A stretch of 64,000 nt of DNA from Anastrepha obliqua (Eukaryota > Arthropoda > Insecta > Diptera > Tephritidae): the NCBI RefSeq assembly GCF_027943255.1, contig NC_072897.1, positions 21,762,044-21,826,043 of the forward strand, read 5' to 3'. A program made the translations under genes and the position numbers. The notes beneath the pieces are model-generated. The model did not search any database and had not been told where the DNA came from. It saw only the letters and a program-made list of their open reading frames with translations. Numbering within the stretch: the first letter of the stretch is position 1; the number at the start of each line of letters is the position of its first letter. Positions 9,101 to 20,529 of the stretch are shown piece after piece.

Positions 9101-11060
9101 ATGTCTTCATCGAATGATGAATTTTTATTACTTGCAACTATTGCAGTTTTGTTAAAAAAAAAGAAGAAAAGAGATAAAAAAAAGTGTGGATGAAAAGCCT
9201 GTACGCAAAACGTAAAAAGTTTACTCATGAGCATCTTTTAAGTGAATTAAAATCATCATGTAAAGACGAATATAAAAGTTTTATGCGAATGGACTCGGAA
9301 ACATTTGAAGAGCTTTTGGGCATGGTGGCGCCATTAATAGCAAAACAAAATACATGTATGCGAGATGCAATAACACCTAACATGCGGTTATCATCAACAT
9401 TAAGGTATTTGGCGACTGGAGAAAAGTTTGAAGATCTGAAGTTTTTAACTGCAATTTCTCCACGATCCCTGGGAGTGATTGTTATAGAAACTTGTGAGGC
9501 TATTATTTCATGATGCTATTAAGGTAAGTACATTTAAGCAAGTAAAAAATTTAGTCTTGAAAAAAGCAAAGAGGGATGTGACAAGTTTATTATGATTAAA
9601 AATTGATTAACTAATTACTTTTTTTCTTTTTTCAAAAAAATTCAACTTTTATTCCAACATACATATGTATATATATATATATAATAAAAAATCCATTTTT
9701 ACCAAATTATAAATATTTAACTGAAAAATATTACTGTTTTTATGACTATTGGCCGGCTTAACATTAAAATGAGGATATTACTACTATTTAAGAATCGGTA
9801 AATGTGGAGAAGAATTGTGAAATCGATTCTGACGATTCACTGTCATTGTTTAAACTATTGCTGCTATGGCTGTGGAATTCAAGTGGTGTGGAAGTATTGC
9901 TTCTGGATGTTGGTGTTGGTGCGCCCGCGGGGCTGATTGCTGAGGGTATTGGATGGTATCCTGCATTTATTTGTAGGGAATTCCTGTGTAATGTTCCCAT
10001 CTGGCCCTCAAACAGTATGTCCTCTACGACTTTTTCACAGAGAATTCTTTGATTAGGAGCCATCCGCTCTAATTTTACTGCCCATGAATCCGTAATAACT
10101 GTTGATTTATTTCTATCTTTTGATGAAAACCGCTTTGTGGCGATTTCCACCAAGGCTTCAGCAGCATCTGGCTTCCTCTTTGCTTATTTTCTTATCGTGG
10201 CCGTTAACAGATTCTGAAATAAAAATAAAACATATACTTTGAATGAAAAGTACAATAATATTTTTTTATTGATTTTGAAATATTTTCAGGTGCCGCAGTC
10301 TGAAATTGAATGGAAAGCTATAGCCGATGGATTCGGAGAAATTTGGAACTTCCCAAATTGCCTTGGAGCGATCGATGGCAAACATATTGCCATCAAAAGA
10401 CCACCCAACTCTGGCGCACTATACTGCAATTATAAACAATTTTATAGCATTGTTCTCATGGCTACTGTGAATGCAAACTATGAGCTCATAGTAGCGGATG
10501 TTGGCACAAATGGTCGTGTATCAGATGGTGGTGTCATAAAAAATATGGAATTTGGGAAAGCTATCTACAACAAAACTTTACCACTACCTGGTCCATCGCA
10601 GTTGCCGGAAAGCGATAAAGTACTGCCGTACGTTTTTGTTGCTGACAATGCTTTCCAAATGCAGGAACATTTAATTAAACCATATCCTGGGACAAACCTA
10701 ACAAACACACAAAGAATTGTTGAGAATGTTTTTGGAATTTTAATGTCACGATTCGGAGTTCTACAAACGGCTATTCAGGGGGCCCCAGAAAAGGCTCAAA
10801 TAATAGTGCTGGCTTGCTGCTATTTGCACAATTTTTTACGTAAGAAAAAGTCGTATTCATTCAGCCACTTAATTGACCAAGAAGATATAAACTCTGGAAG
10901 TATAGCTCAAGGAGCATGGCGAAGGGAATCGCATCTTAATGTATTGGAAAGTACACATTTAAGTAACTCTTCGAACAAAGCGAAAGAAATTCGGAACAAT
11001 TTTGCAGAGTACTTTATAAATGAAGGAGCTGTTTCGTGGCAACAAAAGTACTTACGTTAA
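9101..11060 (+). pseudogene. PIF/Harbinger transposase (HARBI1-like DDE nuclease), two exons, frameshifted
   Basis: Exon 1 starts at 9101 (MSSSNDEFLLLATIAVLLKK) and loses frame in an A run near 9183. It continues as VWMKSLYAKRKKF and ends at 9523 before the donor GTAAGT, with another one-base slip near 9508. Exon 2 starts after TATTTTCAG at 10290 with VPQSEIEW and stays open to 11060. The catalytic triad of the DDE_Tnp_4 family is intact: Asp in AIDGKHI (near 10374), Asp in VADNAF (near 10644) and Glu in IVENVFGIL (near 10722). The conserved DVGTNGRVSDGGV block is also present. The enzyme would cut the element's TIRs with help from the partner gene on the opposite strand. Only the exon 1 slips disable it, so this is a fairly young copy. 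Confidence 0.85.
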
Positions 11061-11874
11061 TATGAATAATATTGCTGTACATAATTAAATAACAAACACT
11101 TTTAAATCGTAAAAATAAGCTTATGTTTCATTTGGGGAGTGTAAAGTATGAGGGAATGGGCGATAATGTTCAATTTTGTAAAAAAAATTTGTTTTCACAA
11201 AAACTTGCCAACTATTTCACACATGCACTAGATTTTTTTGCAAGCATTTGCAAATACAAAAGGGAAATACAAAAAATTGTCGCATCCCCTTTATTAATTT
11301 TTGTATAATATATTTATGTGTATATACATACATATATGTACATATGTGCATTGTGCATGCAACACAATTCCAAATGTCCACTCACTTGAAAAGAAAATTG
11401 GGACATACATACGTATATATATACACATATGTACCTATATATATATATATATGTATATACGTATACATTTAAAAAGGCTGTTTACTGTACTTACTTTACT
11501 ACCAGTGCTACTCTTTGATGAGCATGGGGTTTCAATGTCGTTTAAGAACTCCATTTCATTATAGTAAAAAAGATTTGTCTCAAGTGATTCCTCGTAACCT
11601 GCGCCATTTCTGCTTATTTCAGCAAGACGTTGTTTTTCACGCCGAAAATTTGTACGCAAAACATTAATTTTTTTTTTTACATCTTCTACTGTTGCGCTAG
11701 GGTACCGCTCTTTGTATATTTCCAATAGAATTTCATATGGTTCGCCTTTTCCTCGCGATTACAATATGCTTCTACTTTTACATTCCATAATGCTGGTAAA
11801 CATTGATAATTTTCAATGAATTTCAATATGAATTGCTTATCTTCGGTGCACTTGTCCATTTCGAATATCAACAC
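9788..11874 (-). pseudogene. MADF-domain partner protein of the Harbinger element, opposite strand
   Basis: Two minus-strand coding blocks flank the transposase's second exon. The first (11874-11460) begins MDKCTEDKQFILKFIENYQC, with LPALWNVKVEAYCNREEK, then YPSATVEDVKKKINVLRTNF. This is a MADF (Myb/SANT-like) DNA-binding domain and it shifts frame near 11745. The second (about 10219-9788) starts after a good acceptor (TTTTATTTCAG, exon from about 10219) and carries SWAVKLERMAPNQRILCEKV followed by a Ser/Pro/Thr-rich tail, like the C-termini of MADF/BESS proteins. It is frameshifted near 10165. Harbinger elements normally need such a second protein for DNA binding and nuclear delivery of the nuclease. 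The transposase exon 2 would lie inside this gene's intron on the other strand. Confidence 0.65.
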
Positions 11875-11879
11875 AAACT

Positions 11880-12904
11880 AAATACCATAGATAATAAGAT
11901 GTGAAACTTAAGTGAAGCGCGCCCATGAGGACGTTTTTAAACTATGGGATTTTGAGCAGCTGATAGGCGAAATGGCAGGCTGCCAGAAGAAACGCGCCAA
12001 AAATAACTGACGAAAACAGTTCATTTTTCCTTAATGGAGAAATGATGTGTTGAAATGTTTATAATTACAAATTTATCTTAAAATTAATTCAATTGAAATG
12101 TAATGATTTGAATTGAAGTGAGTTTATAGACTTCAAAGCTCGTTATATCCTTTTCGACTTCTACTTTTAATTAGTCTTATGTACATAATGTAATTTTATT
12201 GAGAACTGTGTGTTGGCTTATGTAAATTTGTATATACATACGTAATTATTCTATGGCTGAAAAGCGTAGGTAAGGGAATTAAATTTGAGTTTGGGATATT
12301 TTACAAAAATTAAAGGTAATCTGCTTTAACTTATTCTGTTCGTTGTTTGAGAATTTTTTTGTTACCCACTTTCTGTGTTATATTACAAAATCGCAATAAG
12401 TCATGTTTTTAATTATAACTTATGTTTTTCGCGTTCATAACTTTATTATTATTAAATTACTTATGTAGTTCAGTTTTAAATAATTTCATTTACATATAAA
12501 TTTTTAAATTTTTTGCTTATTTATGTACATATTTCATAGGGATTGTGCTTATTTTTAGTATATGTAGGTGTTTACGAGTAATATACTATTGGGCAACCGC
12601 ACACTAAATACTAACCTCAATGCTAAATACAACCCTGCTGTTTTGTCCATCAGACTCCGACACGATCAAAAAAGTAAGCGTCAAACGAAAATATCAAAAA
12701 TTTTTGATTTTCATCAAGCATCGTACGTGTAGCCGACAACAAATACGTGTCTCACGACGCCACCCGACTGCACTAACACATACAAAGCGCAGTCAAGCAT
12801 GCTGGATGGTCACCAGGGGCTAATGGAACTTACAAAACAAAATAGATTCTTAGGTGCAAAAGCAGCCGCTTTGCCACCACGCATTCATTCGAAAATATTC
12901 TAGA
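11880..12904. other. About 1 kb without recognisable genes
   Basis: AT-rich spacer right of the Harbinger genes. The Harbinger right end probably lies in the first 150 bp (GC-richer stretch 11910-12010), but I could not match a TIR to the left side. A 67-residue ORF at 12620-12823 shows no family features. Confidence 0.4.
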
Positions 12905-13212
12905 ACACAACAAAAACACATGCCTCAACATGCCTATGTCGTCCAAAGCTAAAATTCTAAGCCTATCGACTACTACAACAAAGTACATTCGTAGACGCAG
13001 TCGCAGCGGCCATGATTCTTTTAGTCGCGACGCACTGAGCAATCTGAAATATTGCATATCGCCACAAAAGTAAGTTCATTCATAAGTTTCCAAGAGCAAA
13101 GTACTTTCATTCATAAAACGAGCCGCCCATATGCCAATTTTCTCGACCATCCGAAAATAGTCAATATAGGAATATTTCGCGTAGAATTATTTGCCAATAT
13201 TTGGTATGTATG
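12905..13212 (-). repeat. Inverted fragment of the hAT-like repeat
   Basis: The reverse complement matches 7640-7990 of copy 1, for example the words GGCATATGGGCGGCTCGTTTTA and TAGAATTTTAGCTTTGGACG (each equal or nearly equal in other copies). Neither TIR is present, so it is a truncated copy. Confidence 0.7.
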
Positions 13213-13325
13213 TATGTAAATATGTCTTCTAACAGTTCGACAGTCGCGAGTTGAATGCGAGTTAGATTCCTTGAACAATTCCAGCGAATCACATTTTTCA
13301 GTCCGCAAATACATATATACCTATA

Positions 13326-13503
13326 CGACTCCGAACGGCAGATATTTTTATGGGGAGTTTTTTCATGGCAGAAATACACTCGAAGGGATGCCACTGCCTG
13401 CCGAAGGTCGACCGCTATTAGAAAAATGTTTTTCTTAATTTTGGTGTTTCATCGAGATTCACGAGTAGTCACGCACCAACCCATTCGGCTACGGCGGCCG
13501 CCA
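13326..13503 (-). mobile_element. tRNA-derived SINE fragment
   Basis: Reverse complement of the SINE seen complete at 38403-38725 and 43507-43819. The tRNA-like head (GCCGTAGCCGAATGGGTTGG) is at the right end. The B-box region and the distal part of the body are lost or diverged. No duplication was found around it. Confidence 0.75.
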
Positions 13504-13821
13504 TGAACTATTTTATACCGAAAAGAAATTTCTAAATGTCAAATACAAACCACCTAAAACCCTATTTTAAAGCAATTATAATTAAAATAAACTCTCAATT
13601 TTCTACCAAACTTTTCTGGTTTGAGTTGTAAAGAAAAAATCGTAAAAAACTTTTATTCTTTAGGACTTGAACCTGAATTAAATAAGCGTCACAAAAACTA
13701 CGTGAATCATCACCTCGACTTTAGCACGCTGTGAGCATGAAATACACGAATCCCTTACTAGTGTGTTGAATCCCCTACTACTGTGGTGAAAAATTATATG
13801 AAATCCTCTACTACTGTGGTA

Positions 13822-14834
13822 GGTAGGTAGGTTTGGCAGCCGCATCGCACATAGAGACAACGATACCACTTAGACCACGGAATGGGTCCGTTGTGAGCCG
13901 CGGGGGCTGGGCTACATTTCATTGAACCATCCTGAGCTTTTGACAAAGCGTAAAAGGTGGTTGATACCTAAAGTGTATAGATTATCTATATTCGTTAGGA
14001 AGTAGGATTTTAAAAATCGGTTCCTGCTTCTGGCTAGAGCCGGGCATGTGCAAAAAAGGTGTTGAATTGTTTCCAATTCCTCCTCATTTCTGCAGCTACG
14101 ACAGAAACCATGCGTGTATACGCCTAATCTCCTTGCATGATTTCCTATGAGACAATGCCCTGTGAGGGCCCCTACTAAGGTCCTGATTTGAAGTCTACTC
14201 AGTTTTATAATACTCTTGGACAGACGTAAATTTAGCCTTGGCCATGTTTGCCTAGCAATTTCGCAGGTGTTAGCGCTAATCCATCTCTGATTTGCAGAAT
14301 TGATTAGTGCGTCCTTAATGAGAAGCTTATAAGTTGCGAGAGGTATCTCCATAAAATTACTTATGTCTGGCATACAGATACCTTCTCTTGCAAGTCGGTC
14401 TGCCCTAAAGTTCCCTGGTATATCTCTGTGGCCTGGGACCCAGCATAAGATTATACGATATTGTTTGGCCATCTCATTTAGAGATTGGCGACAACGTAAG
14501 ACACTGCTTGATGTTGTTTGGAATGCATCCAGGGCTCGTAGGGCAGCTTGGCTGTCTGATAGAATGCAGATATCCGTTGATGATATTCTGTTTATCTTTA
14601 ACCATTTTAAGGCTTCATGAATAGCGTTTATTTCAGCTTGAAAAACGCTAAAGTGATCCGGTAATTTAAAGGATTCACTAATAGAAAGCTCTTCGCGAAA
14701 TAACCCTGATCCTACACCGCTGTCCATTTTGGATCCGTCCGTGTAGATCTTAACGGGTGCGTTGGGTGTTGAATATGGGGGTCAAACCACCACTTAAGCC
14801 TCATCCCCGCGACAAGGAGACCAACATGATGAGG
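13822..14834 (-). mobile_element. 5'-truncated LINE with target-site duplication
   Basis: A minus-strand LINE 3' portion flanked by the 12-bp direct repeat ACTACTGTGGTA at 13810-13821 and 14835-14846. Its 3' tail is a short CCTA repeat (TAGGTAGGTAGG on the plus strand at 13820-13831) instead of poly(A). Because the target is itself repetitive, part of the duplication could be pre-existing. Confidence 0.7.
13912..14760 (-). pseudogene. LINE RNase H domain and C-terminal Cys/His region (I/R1/Loa group)
   Basis: The open frame reads from KIYTDGSKMDSGVG (first RNase H Asp, near 14740), through FQAEINAIHEALKWL (Glu) and ILSDSQAALRAL (Asp), to CWVPGHRDIPGNFRADRLA (His and Asp). The RNase H active-site set is therefore complete. 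A C-terminal zinc-finger-like motif CRSCRNEEELETIQHLFCTC follows. The ORF is intact to the stop at 13912, but the endonuclease and reverse transcriptase are absent because the copy is 5'-truncated. RNase H in an APE-type LINE points to the I/R1/Loa group. It cannot move on its own. Confidence 0.8.
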
Positions 14835-15002
14835 ACTACTGTGGTAAACACAGAAAAAAATTTGAAATCCTCTACTAGCGTGGTAAAAATCGAAAGCCTC
14901 TACTAGTGTGGTAAGTTGAATTTGAAAATCCCTTACTATGAATTTACAAATTAGTACTCGAAAAAATGTTATTTAACATTTGCGGCTTCTCATCCCTTTA
15001 AC

Positions 15003-16450
15003 ATTCTCTGCTACAGGTGCTTTTTAATATGACCATTAGTAATATAGGTATGTACGCTATGGGCACCTTTTTGGACATAGAAGGGGCGTTTGATAATGCC
15101 ACTTTTGATAGGATATGCAACACTGGCTAGTAGGCTTGGTTCAGACCGGGTGCTAGTGATTTGGATTCGTTCGATGCTGGCCCAAAAAATAGTCACGGTG
15201 TGAGCAGATCTGCTGGTGTCACCCGGGGTTAACAGAAGTTGCCCCAAGGCGGTATGCTGTCTCCATTGCTTTGGTGCATGGTGATCCACCTTATGAACAT
15301 CCGTAGAGAAGTGCAGAAAACTATGGATATGATTGACACTTGGTGCTTGCGAATGGCTATTCGCAAACCCTACCAAGACTGGTACTGGAGTCACAATCCA
15401 GATATCAAAATAATTCTAATTCCTTGGAGTAATTCTCGATATCAAACTCCTTTGGAAGTCACACGTTGAAACATAGACTTCCAAAGCACTTAATGCCTTT
15501 TGGCAGAAAACGTTTGGTCTTTCTCCTAGCACGAATAAGATAAGACCTAGTGTCACCTATGCATCTGCGGTCTAGATAAGTGGACTTTCTTTCGTTTGAT
15601 TCAGGAGGACCTTATCGAGGCTACAACGCACTATGGCCATTTGTAGCGCCGAAGCTTTTCCGACAACTTCAGGCCCGGCATTTGATGCTCTGGTTAGTCC
15701 ACCACCACTTGATGTTTTTATCCATTCAAGGCCAAGGCTGAAACACAGTGGGAATTGGTACGGCCCCTGTCCGACGTGGACTTCGATCCAACGATCCTTG
15801 ACACGCCCCTTGACTCTATGCCATCAAGAGTCATACTTGACAAGATATACAGTGTGGTGCTGCCAGAGGCTCAACTGTGGTCAAATTCTGAAGATGAGCC
15901 CAGCAAACACTGTTCTCGTATTTTCACGAATGGCTCCAGGAGCGACCACGGTTCGGGAGCTGCTGTCTACGGGGAATCCAGCGGGACAAAACTACACTTT
16001 GCTCTTGGAATGTACGCATCTGGTTAGCAAACGGGTTACTTTAACCCATAAATAAACCTGCCAGGCTGCATATCCGACCGACTGTCGCAGATCCTCCTTT
16101 CATTAAGCAGAAAGGACTGTAGGCAGCTGGTTGGACTGATGAAGGGCCACTCTCTATGGGCGAAGCACATGTAAAGTGTAGTGCACACTCGAATCAGGTA
16201 TGAGGTCTTTGGCACTGATGTGTTAAGAAGCTTGTTGGCTCCTTGGCACTACAAGATCTACTCAGTTTTCTTCGGAGGTTGTGTAGATTTAAAGAAAATT
16301 CAAAAGGAAACTCGAGTGCAGTACAATGGATTTAATGTTGCCTTAGTGCTGTACTTGCTAGTTGTCCCGAAAAACAAAACATATATATTGTTGTTGTTTA
16401 TATGTTTCGTTTTGAATTATTTCATATTTCGTTACTTATTCAATAAAATA
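15003..16450 (+). pseudogene. Decayed LINE: RT, RNase H start and C-terminus
   Basis: Scattered frames on the plus strand give YAMGTFLDIEGAFDNA (RT domain, near 15050), LPQGGMLSPLLWCMV (near 15240), an IRRITTMAICSAEAF-like linker (frame 15633) and FTNGSRSDHGSGAAVYGESS (RNase H start, 15930; the catalytic Asp of TDGS is Asn). Further on are LLSLSRKDCRQLVGLMKGH (near 16110) and a C-terminal block ending near 16375. There are many frameshifts, and most of the RT fingers and palm are deleted. The C-terminal blocks match those at 62395-63140 on the other strand, so both belong to one LINE family. Confidence 0.75.
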
Positions 16451-16651
16451 TAAAAATATCTTTATGCTCGATTAACTTAACGAAAAATTTGCATGGGAGA
16501 ACAACAAAAAAGTTATCGAGTAAGATTCGCCACTAGCAAGTACGGTTATAGCTCATTAGACTCGTATAAGTCTTTGTTTTCAATGCTGCCAATTCTATTT
16601 TCTGATTTTTGACAAGTTTCATTACTAATACTATTACTAATGTATAGTAAA

Positions 16652-17745
16652 ATGGCAACAGATAATAAAGAGTAAGTATTTCATTAATATTTTAAGTAAT
16701 TTAATTTAATCAATGATTTTTAAAGCAAACGCCAGTTGTGCACAGTGGTCGAAATCAAATGTTTGCTAAAGTGCTACTTGGCACGGCAAGAGGAGTGTCT
16801 TCATATGTATATACAAGAAAGAAAAGAAGTTCCTATGCTCTTGTTTTGGAGTGCATGATAGCACAAGACTTCATCGAAAAAACATCTTACAATACACAAT
16901 CCCACTTGCATTGGAAAGCAAAATGCGAACTTTGGTGTCTGCCTTTAAATGTGCGAAGGTCATCGCTGTAAGAACTTGATCTGCTCCATGTATTGTCCTT
17001 ACTTGGAAGAGATGGAAGAGATTTTTGGCAATAGCGTACTGATTGCCAATAATCACACTCTTAATTTTGGCACTGTGCCACATCCTTCAGTATCAGTAGC
17101 CCCTCAACAGCCCATATCATCGCACCATTCAGCAGCAACAAACACACAACACACAAAGCATTCAACGCACAAAAAGTGTTCACGAAACTACCACCAACAC
17201 CATCGTCCTCACAGTCAGTCTGAATCCGTTACCCAATCTCTTTCTACAAGCTGGCTGTGTCCACAAAAATCCGTCCACCTGCGCAAATCTACTCAGGATC
17301 TTCCCGACTCTCGACATCCCTACAGAAAGTATCAAACCTACTCCTAAAACCATCCTTACCCACTGCAGTATCCCTACCATCACCGCCCCTATCCCCCCAG
17401 GCAGCTACATCTCCACGCAATGCATCAACCAAACATACAACACCACTATCTCCCCAGGGGGCCTCGACTCCACGCCCTGCATCAACCACACATACATCAC
17501 CACTATCTCCCCAGGCAGCTACGTCTCCAACACATACATCACCACAATCTCCTCAAGTTGATCCTCCACAACCAGCCCTAAGTCGTCGCAGGAAAACAGC
17601 GCAAGAAAAATACTATGAGGAGAAAATAAAACTCAAAGAGAGAAAGCTGGAAGAAAAATGGAGACATCACGACTCTGTTGTTCAAATGCTGAAGGAAATA
17701 GAGCTTGAGAAGCTAGAAGTGCTAAAAAACTTCCTTGAAAGATAA
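16652..17745 (+). pseudogene. Myb/SANT-like partner gene of a second Harbinger element
   Basis: A short first exon, MATDNKE, starts at 16652 and ends at 16671 before GTAAGT. The second exon begins after TTTTTAAAG at 16726 with a diverged Myb-like helix block (VVEIKCLLKCYLARQEE), continues frameshifted as LESKMRTLVSAFK, and then PYLEEMEEIFGNS. After this comes a long Pro/Ser/Thr-rich region with repeated SPQAATSP-type units (17380-17570). Last is a basic coiled coil (YYEEKIKLKERKLEEKWRHH) ending at 17745. This order, trihelix/Myb domain plus linker plus coiled coil, is that of the DNA-binding accessory protein of Harbinger transposons. Frameshifts in the DNA-binding part make it inactive. Family call by architecture, not by strong identity. 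Confidence 0.6.
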
Positions 17746-17985
17746 TATTTTTATGTACATTTTAATTTTATTTAAATTTTTATTGAATTCGACAAGATAT
17801 TTTTATAGTTTTTTTGCAATGAATATGATTTATTTATATAGCCTAAAAAAATACATTTTTTTTGGTATTTTAAATCATATTGTGTTCTTGGGAATTGCTT
17901 TCAATAGTCTCATCTGGGGAATTTCAATACTTAAGTCATCAAATATTATACAAATATTATGAATAATACACGCAATAACAATTTA
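17746..17985. other. AT-rich spacer between convergent Harbinger genes
   Basis: Low-complexity A/T sequence between the 3' ends of the Myb-like gene and the opposite-strand transposase. No gene is seen. Confidence 0.5.
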
Positions 17986-19154
17986 CAACAAAGCATAAAT
18001 TGGTTTGTTCTGTTAAGTGCAGCAATCTTCTAAATCTAGTTTTTAATAATCCAAAACCGTTTTCTACAACAACGCGGGTAGAAGAATGGACTTTATTAAA
18101 ATTCCGTTGCGATGAAGTCAAATTGCAGTAATCCTTATAAGGTGGTACTAGACATTTTGTCTGGAAACAAAATTTTGTGGTTCCGATTGCGTCTTACGAA
18201 ACAGGTTTGATCTTCGAAGGACTCTGCTGTCATGTAGTGATCCAGGCTCGCAACAATTTATGTCGGTAAACCTTTTTTCAGCATCTACTACTGCATGAAG
18301 CACTAGACTGTAGCTGTGTATCCGATTTAAATAGCTTTATTTATTATTTTGGGGTGTTTTGATGGGAATATGCGTGCAGTCAATGGCTCCAATAACGCCC
18401 GGTATCCTACTATTTTCTTGAAACTTCCTCCTAATATACGCTACTTCTGTACCTTTGGCTATTTTATATATTCGTGGCCAATTGATATGATCCATGATGA
18501 ATCATTATTTATCACATACCACGCAGTTGACTGCGATACCCAAATAAGTTGGCCAGCTGACAAAACGTTATGGTGTTGCTCATGTACCAAATATATGTAT
18601 AATACATCAGCACTTATTTTCTTGGTGGTACGCTTTCCTTCCCGCCAGAATTGGTGTTTGGTAGAATACTGCTTGCATATCTCTCTGAAAAAGCTTATGG
18701 TAAAAATTTATGTGGACTAAATGAAAATTATTTGGATTGCATACGGATTAAATATTCTGCAGTTGATCGCTACAGTCTTATGTGTGATTTAAATTCATTT
18801 TCCGAAAATCGCTCTACCCGATCGCAAAGTTTGGAACTTTAGTTGCTTCTTCTCGTTCGGATTCTTCTGAGCGGGATGAAGAGTCCGAACTGCAGCTTGA
18901 AGGGATGGTTTCCAAGACTGTCAATACACCTTCAGTTCCAATTATTAGCACTTCTTCACTTGCAAAGTATTGTGAAGCCTTAGACATGTCAATTGTAAAT
19001 AAAAGCATTTTCTTACCAAATTTAGTCGCTCGTTGTCCATGTTGGTGTTAGTAGTGTAAATAAGATGTAAATTTTTAAAGTTTTGTGTAATTTCCTCGAT
19101 AAAATAAATTCTTACTTTCTTAATGCTTTCAAGCAACTTATTAAGTGCTTCCAA
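17985..19154 (-). pseudogene. PIF/Harbinger transposase, heavily decayed
   Basis: Minus-strand frames assemble in order: a Ser-rich acidic N-terminus (frame 19008-18814), RVERFSENEFKSHIRL (near 18800), ISADVLYIYLVHEQH, GVIGAIDCTHIPIKTPQ (near 18395, with the first catalytic Asp), HSYSLVLHAVVDAEKRFTDI (near 18310), and VVENGFGLLKTRFRRLLHL (near 18040, with the catalytic Glu). It is broken by many frameshifts and stops. It converges on the Myb-like gene at 16652-17745, the usual two-gene Harbinger arrangement. Terminal repeats were not found. Confidence 0.7.
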
Positions 19155-19912
19155 ACAAATACAACTTTTGGCACAACTTTGCCAGTGTTACCAACATATA
19201 ATTACTTGTACCAGTTGCTTCATCTATTCGCCGCTTGCCAAGCCATGGCGAAAAGAAGGGGCCCAATATTAATTACTTAAAACTTTCGTTACAATATTAT
19301 TATATTAAATTCTTTCAACCAAATTTGGCACCTTGGGCCTTTTCCGAAGTTAGAATGTATGCACTGTAACATCGAAATAAGTCGCATACCGCTTTCAGAG
19401 TACATAAGTTTCTAACTTTGCACATATGTATATATACATACATATGTGTTTGTGCAATTTTTATCTATTGGAGAGCCCCATTCGTAAATTAATTTACTTG
19501 TATTAATTTAATATTTACCTACTATATGATAACAAGAGATAACTTTTTCGAGATTTTCTCTAAAGTCGAAATGTTCAGGACGGAACTTTTTTTATACCTA
19601 AGCTACTTGTTGCTGTTTTCTGCATGTTACTGTATGATTATGCGCGCGGACATACATACATATATACGAAGGCACGCCATTCGACTTGACAAAAATTCAC
19701 GATTTATCAAATATTTCAATATTGACGATTTTCGAATGGTCGTCAGAGATTTCTTCAAACTGTATTTAGACCTTTTGTCTTCGTTGAGACATATGAGCAT
19801 ATGGGCGGCTCAATCGCGTCTAGTGCATTTTTTTCGTTTTATTAATGAAAATAATATGCCCCTAGAAATATGAGCTCGAACTTATGAATGAATTGGTTTT
19901 TGTTGTTATACA

Positions 19913-20515
19913 GGGTGGGCCACATAGCGTTTGCTTTTCGAACCACCTATTTTTTTGAGAAAGGTAACACAAATGACATGTCAAGTGTGTTCATAATTTA
20001 CTTAAAGGTTTGACATTTACGAAATGGGACGCTATACGCTTGAACAAAATTGGGAAATAGTGAAAAAGTATTTCCAAAGTGGTGAGTCTTCTTCTTCTTC
20101 CGCGGTTACAGTAAATGGCGAGCGTTACCGTGACATGCTCAACGAGTTTTTATTTCAAAAATTTAAGAGGATGACATGGACGACATTTGGTTTCAACAGG
20201 ACGGTGCAACTTGTCACACTGCCAAAGTTACACTCGAACTTTTGGCTACCGTTTTGGAATTCCGATATCAATTGGCCGCCTCGGAGCTGTGATTTAAGCC
20301 CGTTGGCCTATTTTTTGTGGGGAGCCGTTAAGGACAAATGCTATGCGAGCCATCCAGAGACGATTGATGCTTTAAAGCACGAAATCGAAGTTGCCATTCA
20401 TGAAATTGGAGCCCAAACAATCGAAAATGTGCTTAAAAATTGCTTACTTTAAAGCCAGTCGTGGCAGTCATTTGAACGATATTATTTTTCATTCATAAAT
20501 GACAATGTTCAATCT
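19913..20515 (+). pseudogene. Internally deleted rosa-like mariner (DD41D type)
   Basis: A terminus CAGGGTGGGCCACATAGCG sits exactly where the hAT-like repeat breaks. The N-terminus MGRYTLEQNWEIVKKYFQSG starts at 20024. It jumps, through an internal deletion near 20100, to VTVNGERYRDMLNEFLF, then a frameshifted WFQQDGATCHTA region (second Asp), then WPPRSCDLSPLAYFLWGAVK (third catalytic Asp, of the long-spacing Asp type) and a C-terminus ending near 20450. Asp as third residue and the PRSCDLxPLxYFLWG signature fit the rosa/DD41D mariners first described from the medfly genus. There is no intact right TIR. Inactive. Confidence 0.7.
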
Positions 20516-20529
20516 TCAAAATAATAGAG

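Larger units (their letters stand above)
13735..14935 (+). repeat. Short tandem repeat of a CTACTACTGTGGT-type unit, split by a LINE
   Basis: Irregular repeats of AATCCYCTACTASTGTGGT occur about three times before 13821 and about three times after 14847, separated by short A/T-rich linkers. With the LINE removed the array is continuous, so the array is older than the insertion. Confidence 0.6.

Noticed and set aside
11300..11564. Overlapping plus-strand ORFs rich in Tyr, Ile and His
   Set aside because: They arise from TACATA/TATATA microsatellite sequence inside the Harbinger region; no domain, wrong strand relative to the MADF frame.
12620..12823. 67-residue plus-strand ORF
   Set aside because: No family features, no splice context, basic composition typical of chance ORFs.
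13801..14950. CRISPR-like short repeats
   Set aside because: The CTACTACTGTGGT repeats have irregular spacing and degenerate linkers in an insect genome; a simple tandem array.
15011..15394. 127-residue minus-strand ORF
   Set aside because: Antisense shadow of the plus-strand LINE RT remnant.
18349..18720. 123-residue plus-strand ORF
   Set aside because: Antisense to the decayed Harbinger transposase, whose GAIDCTHI block reads on the minus strand.
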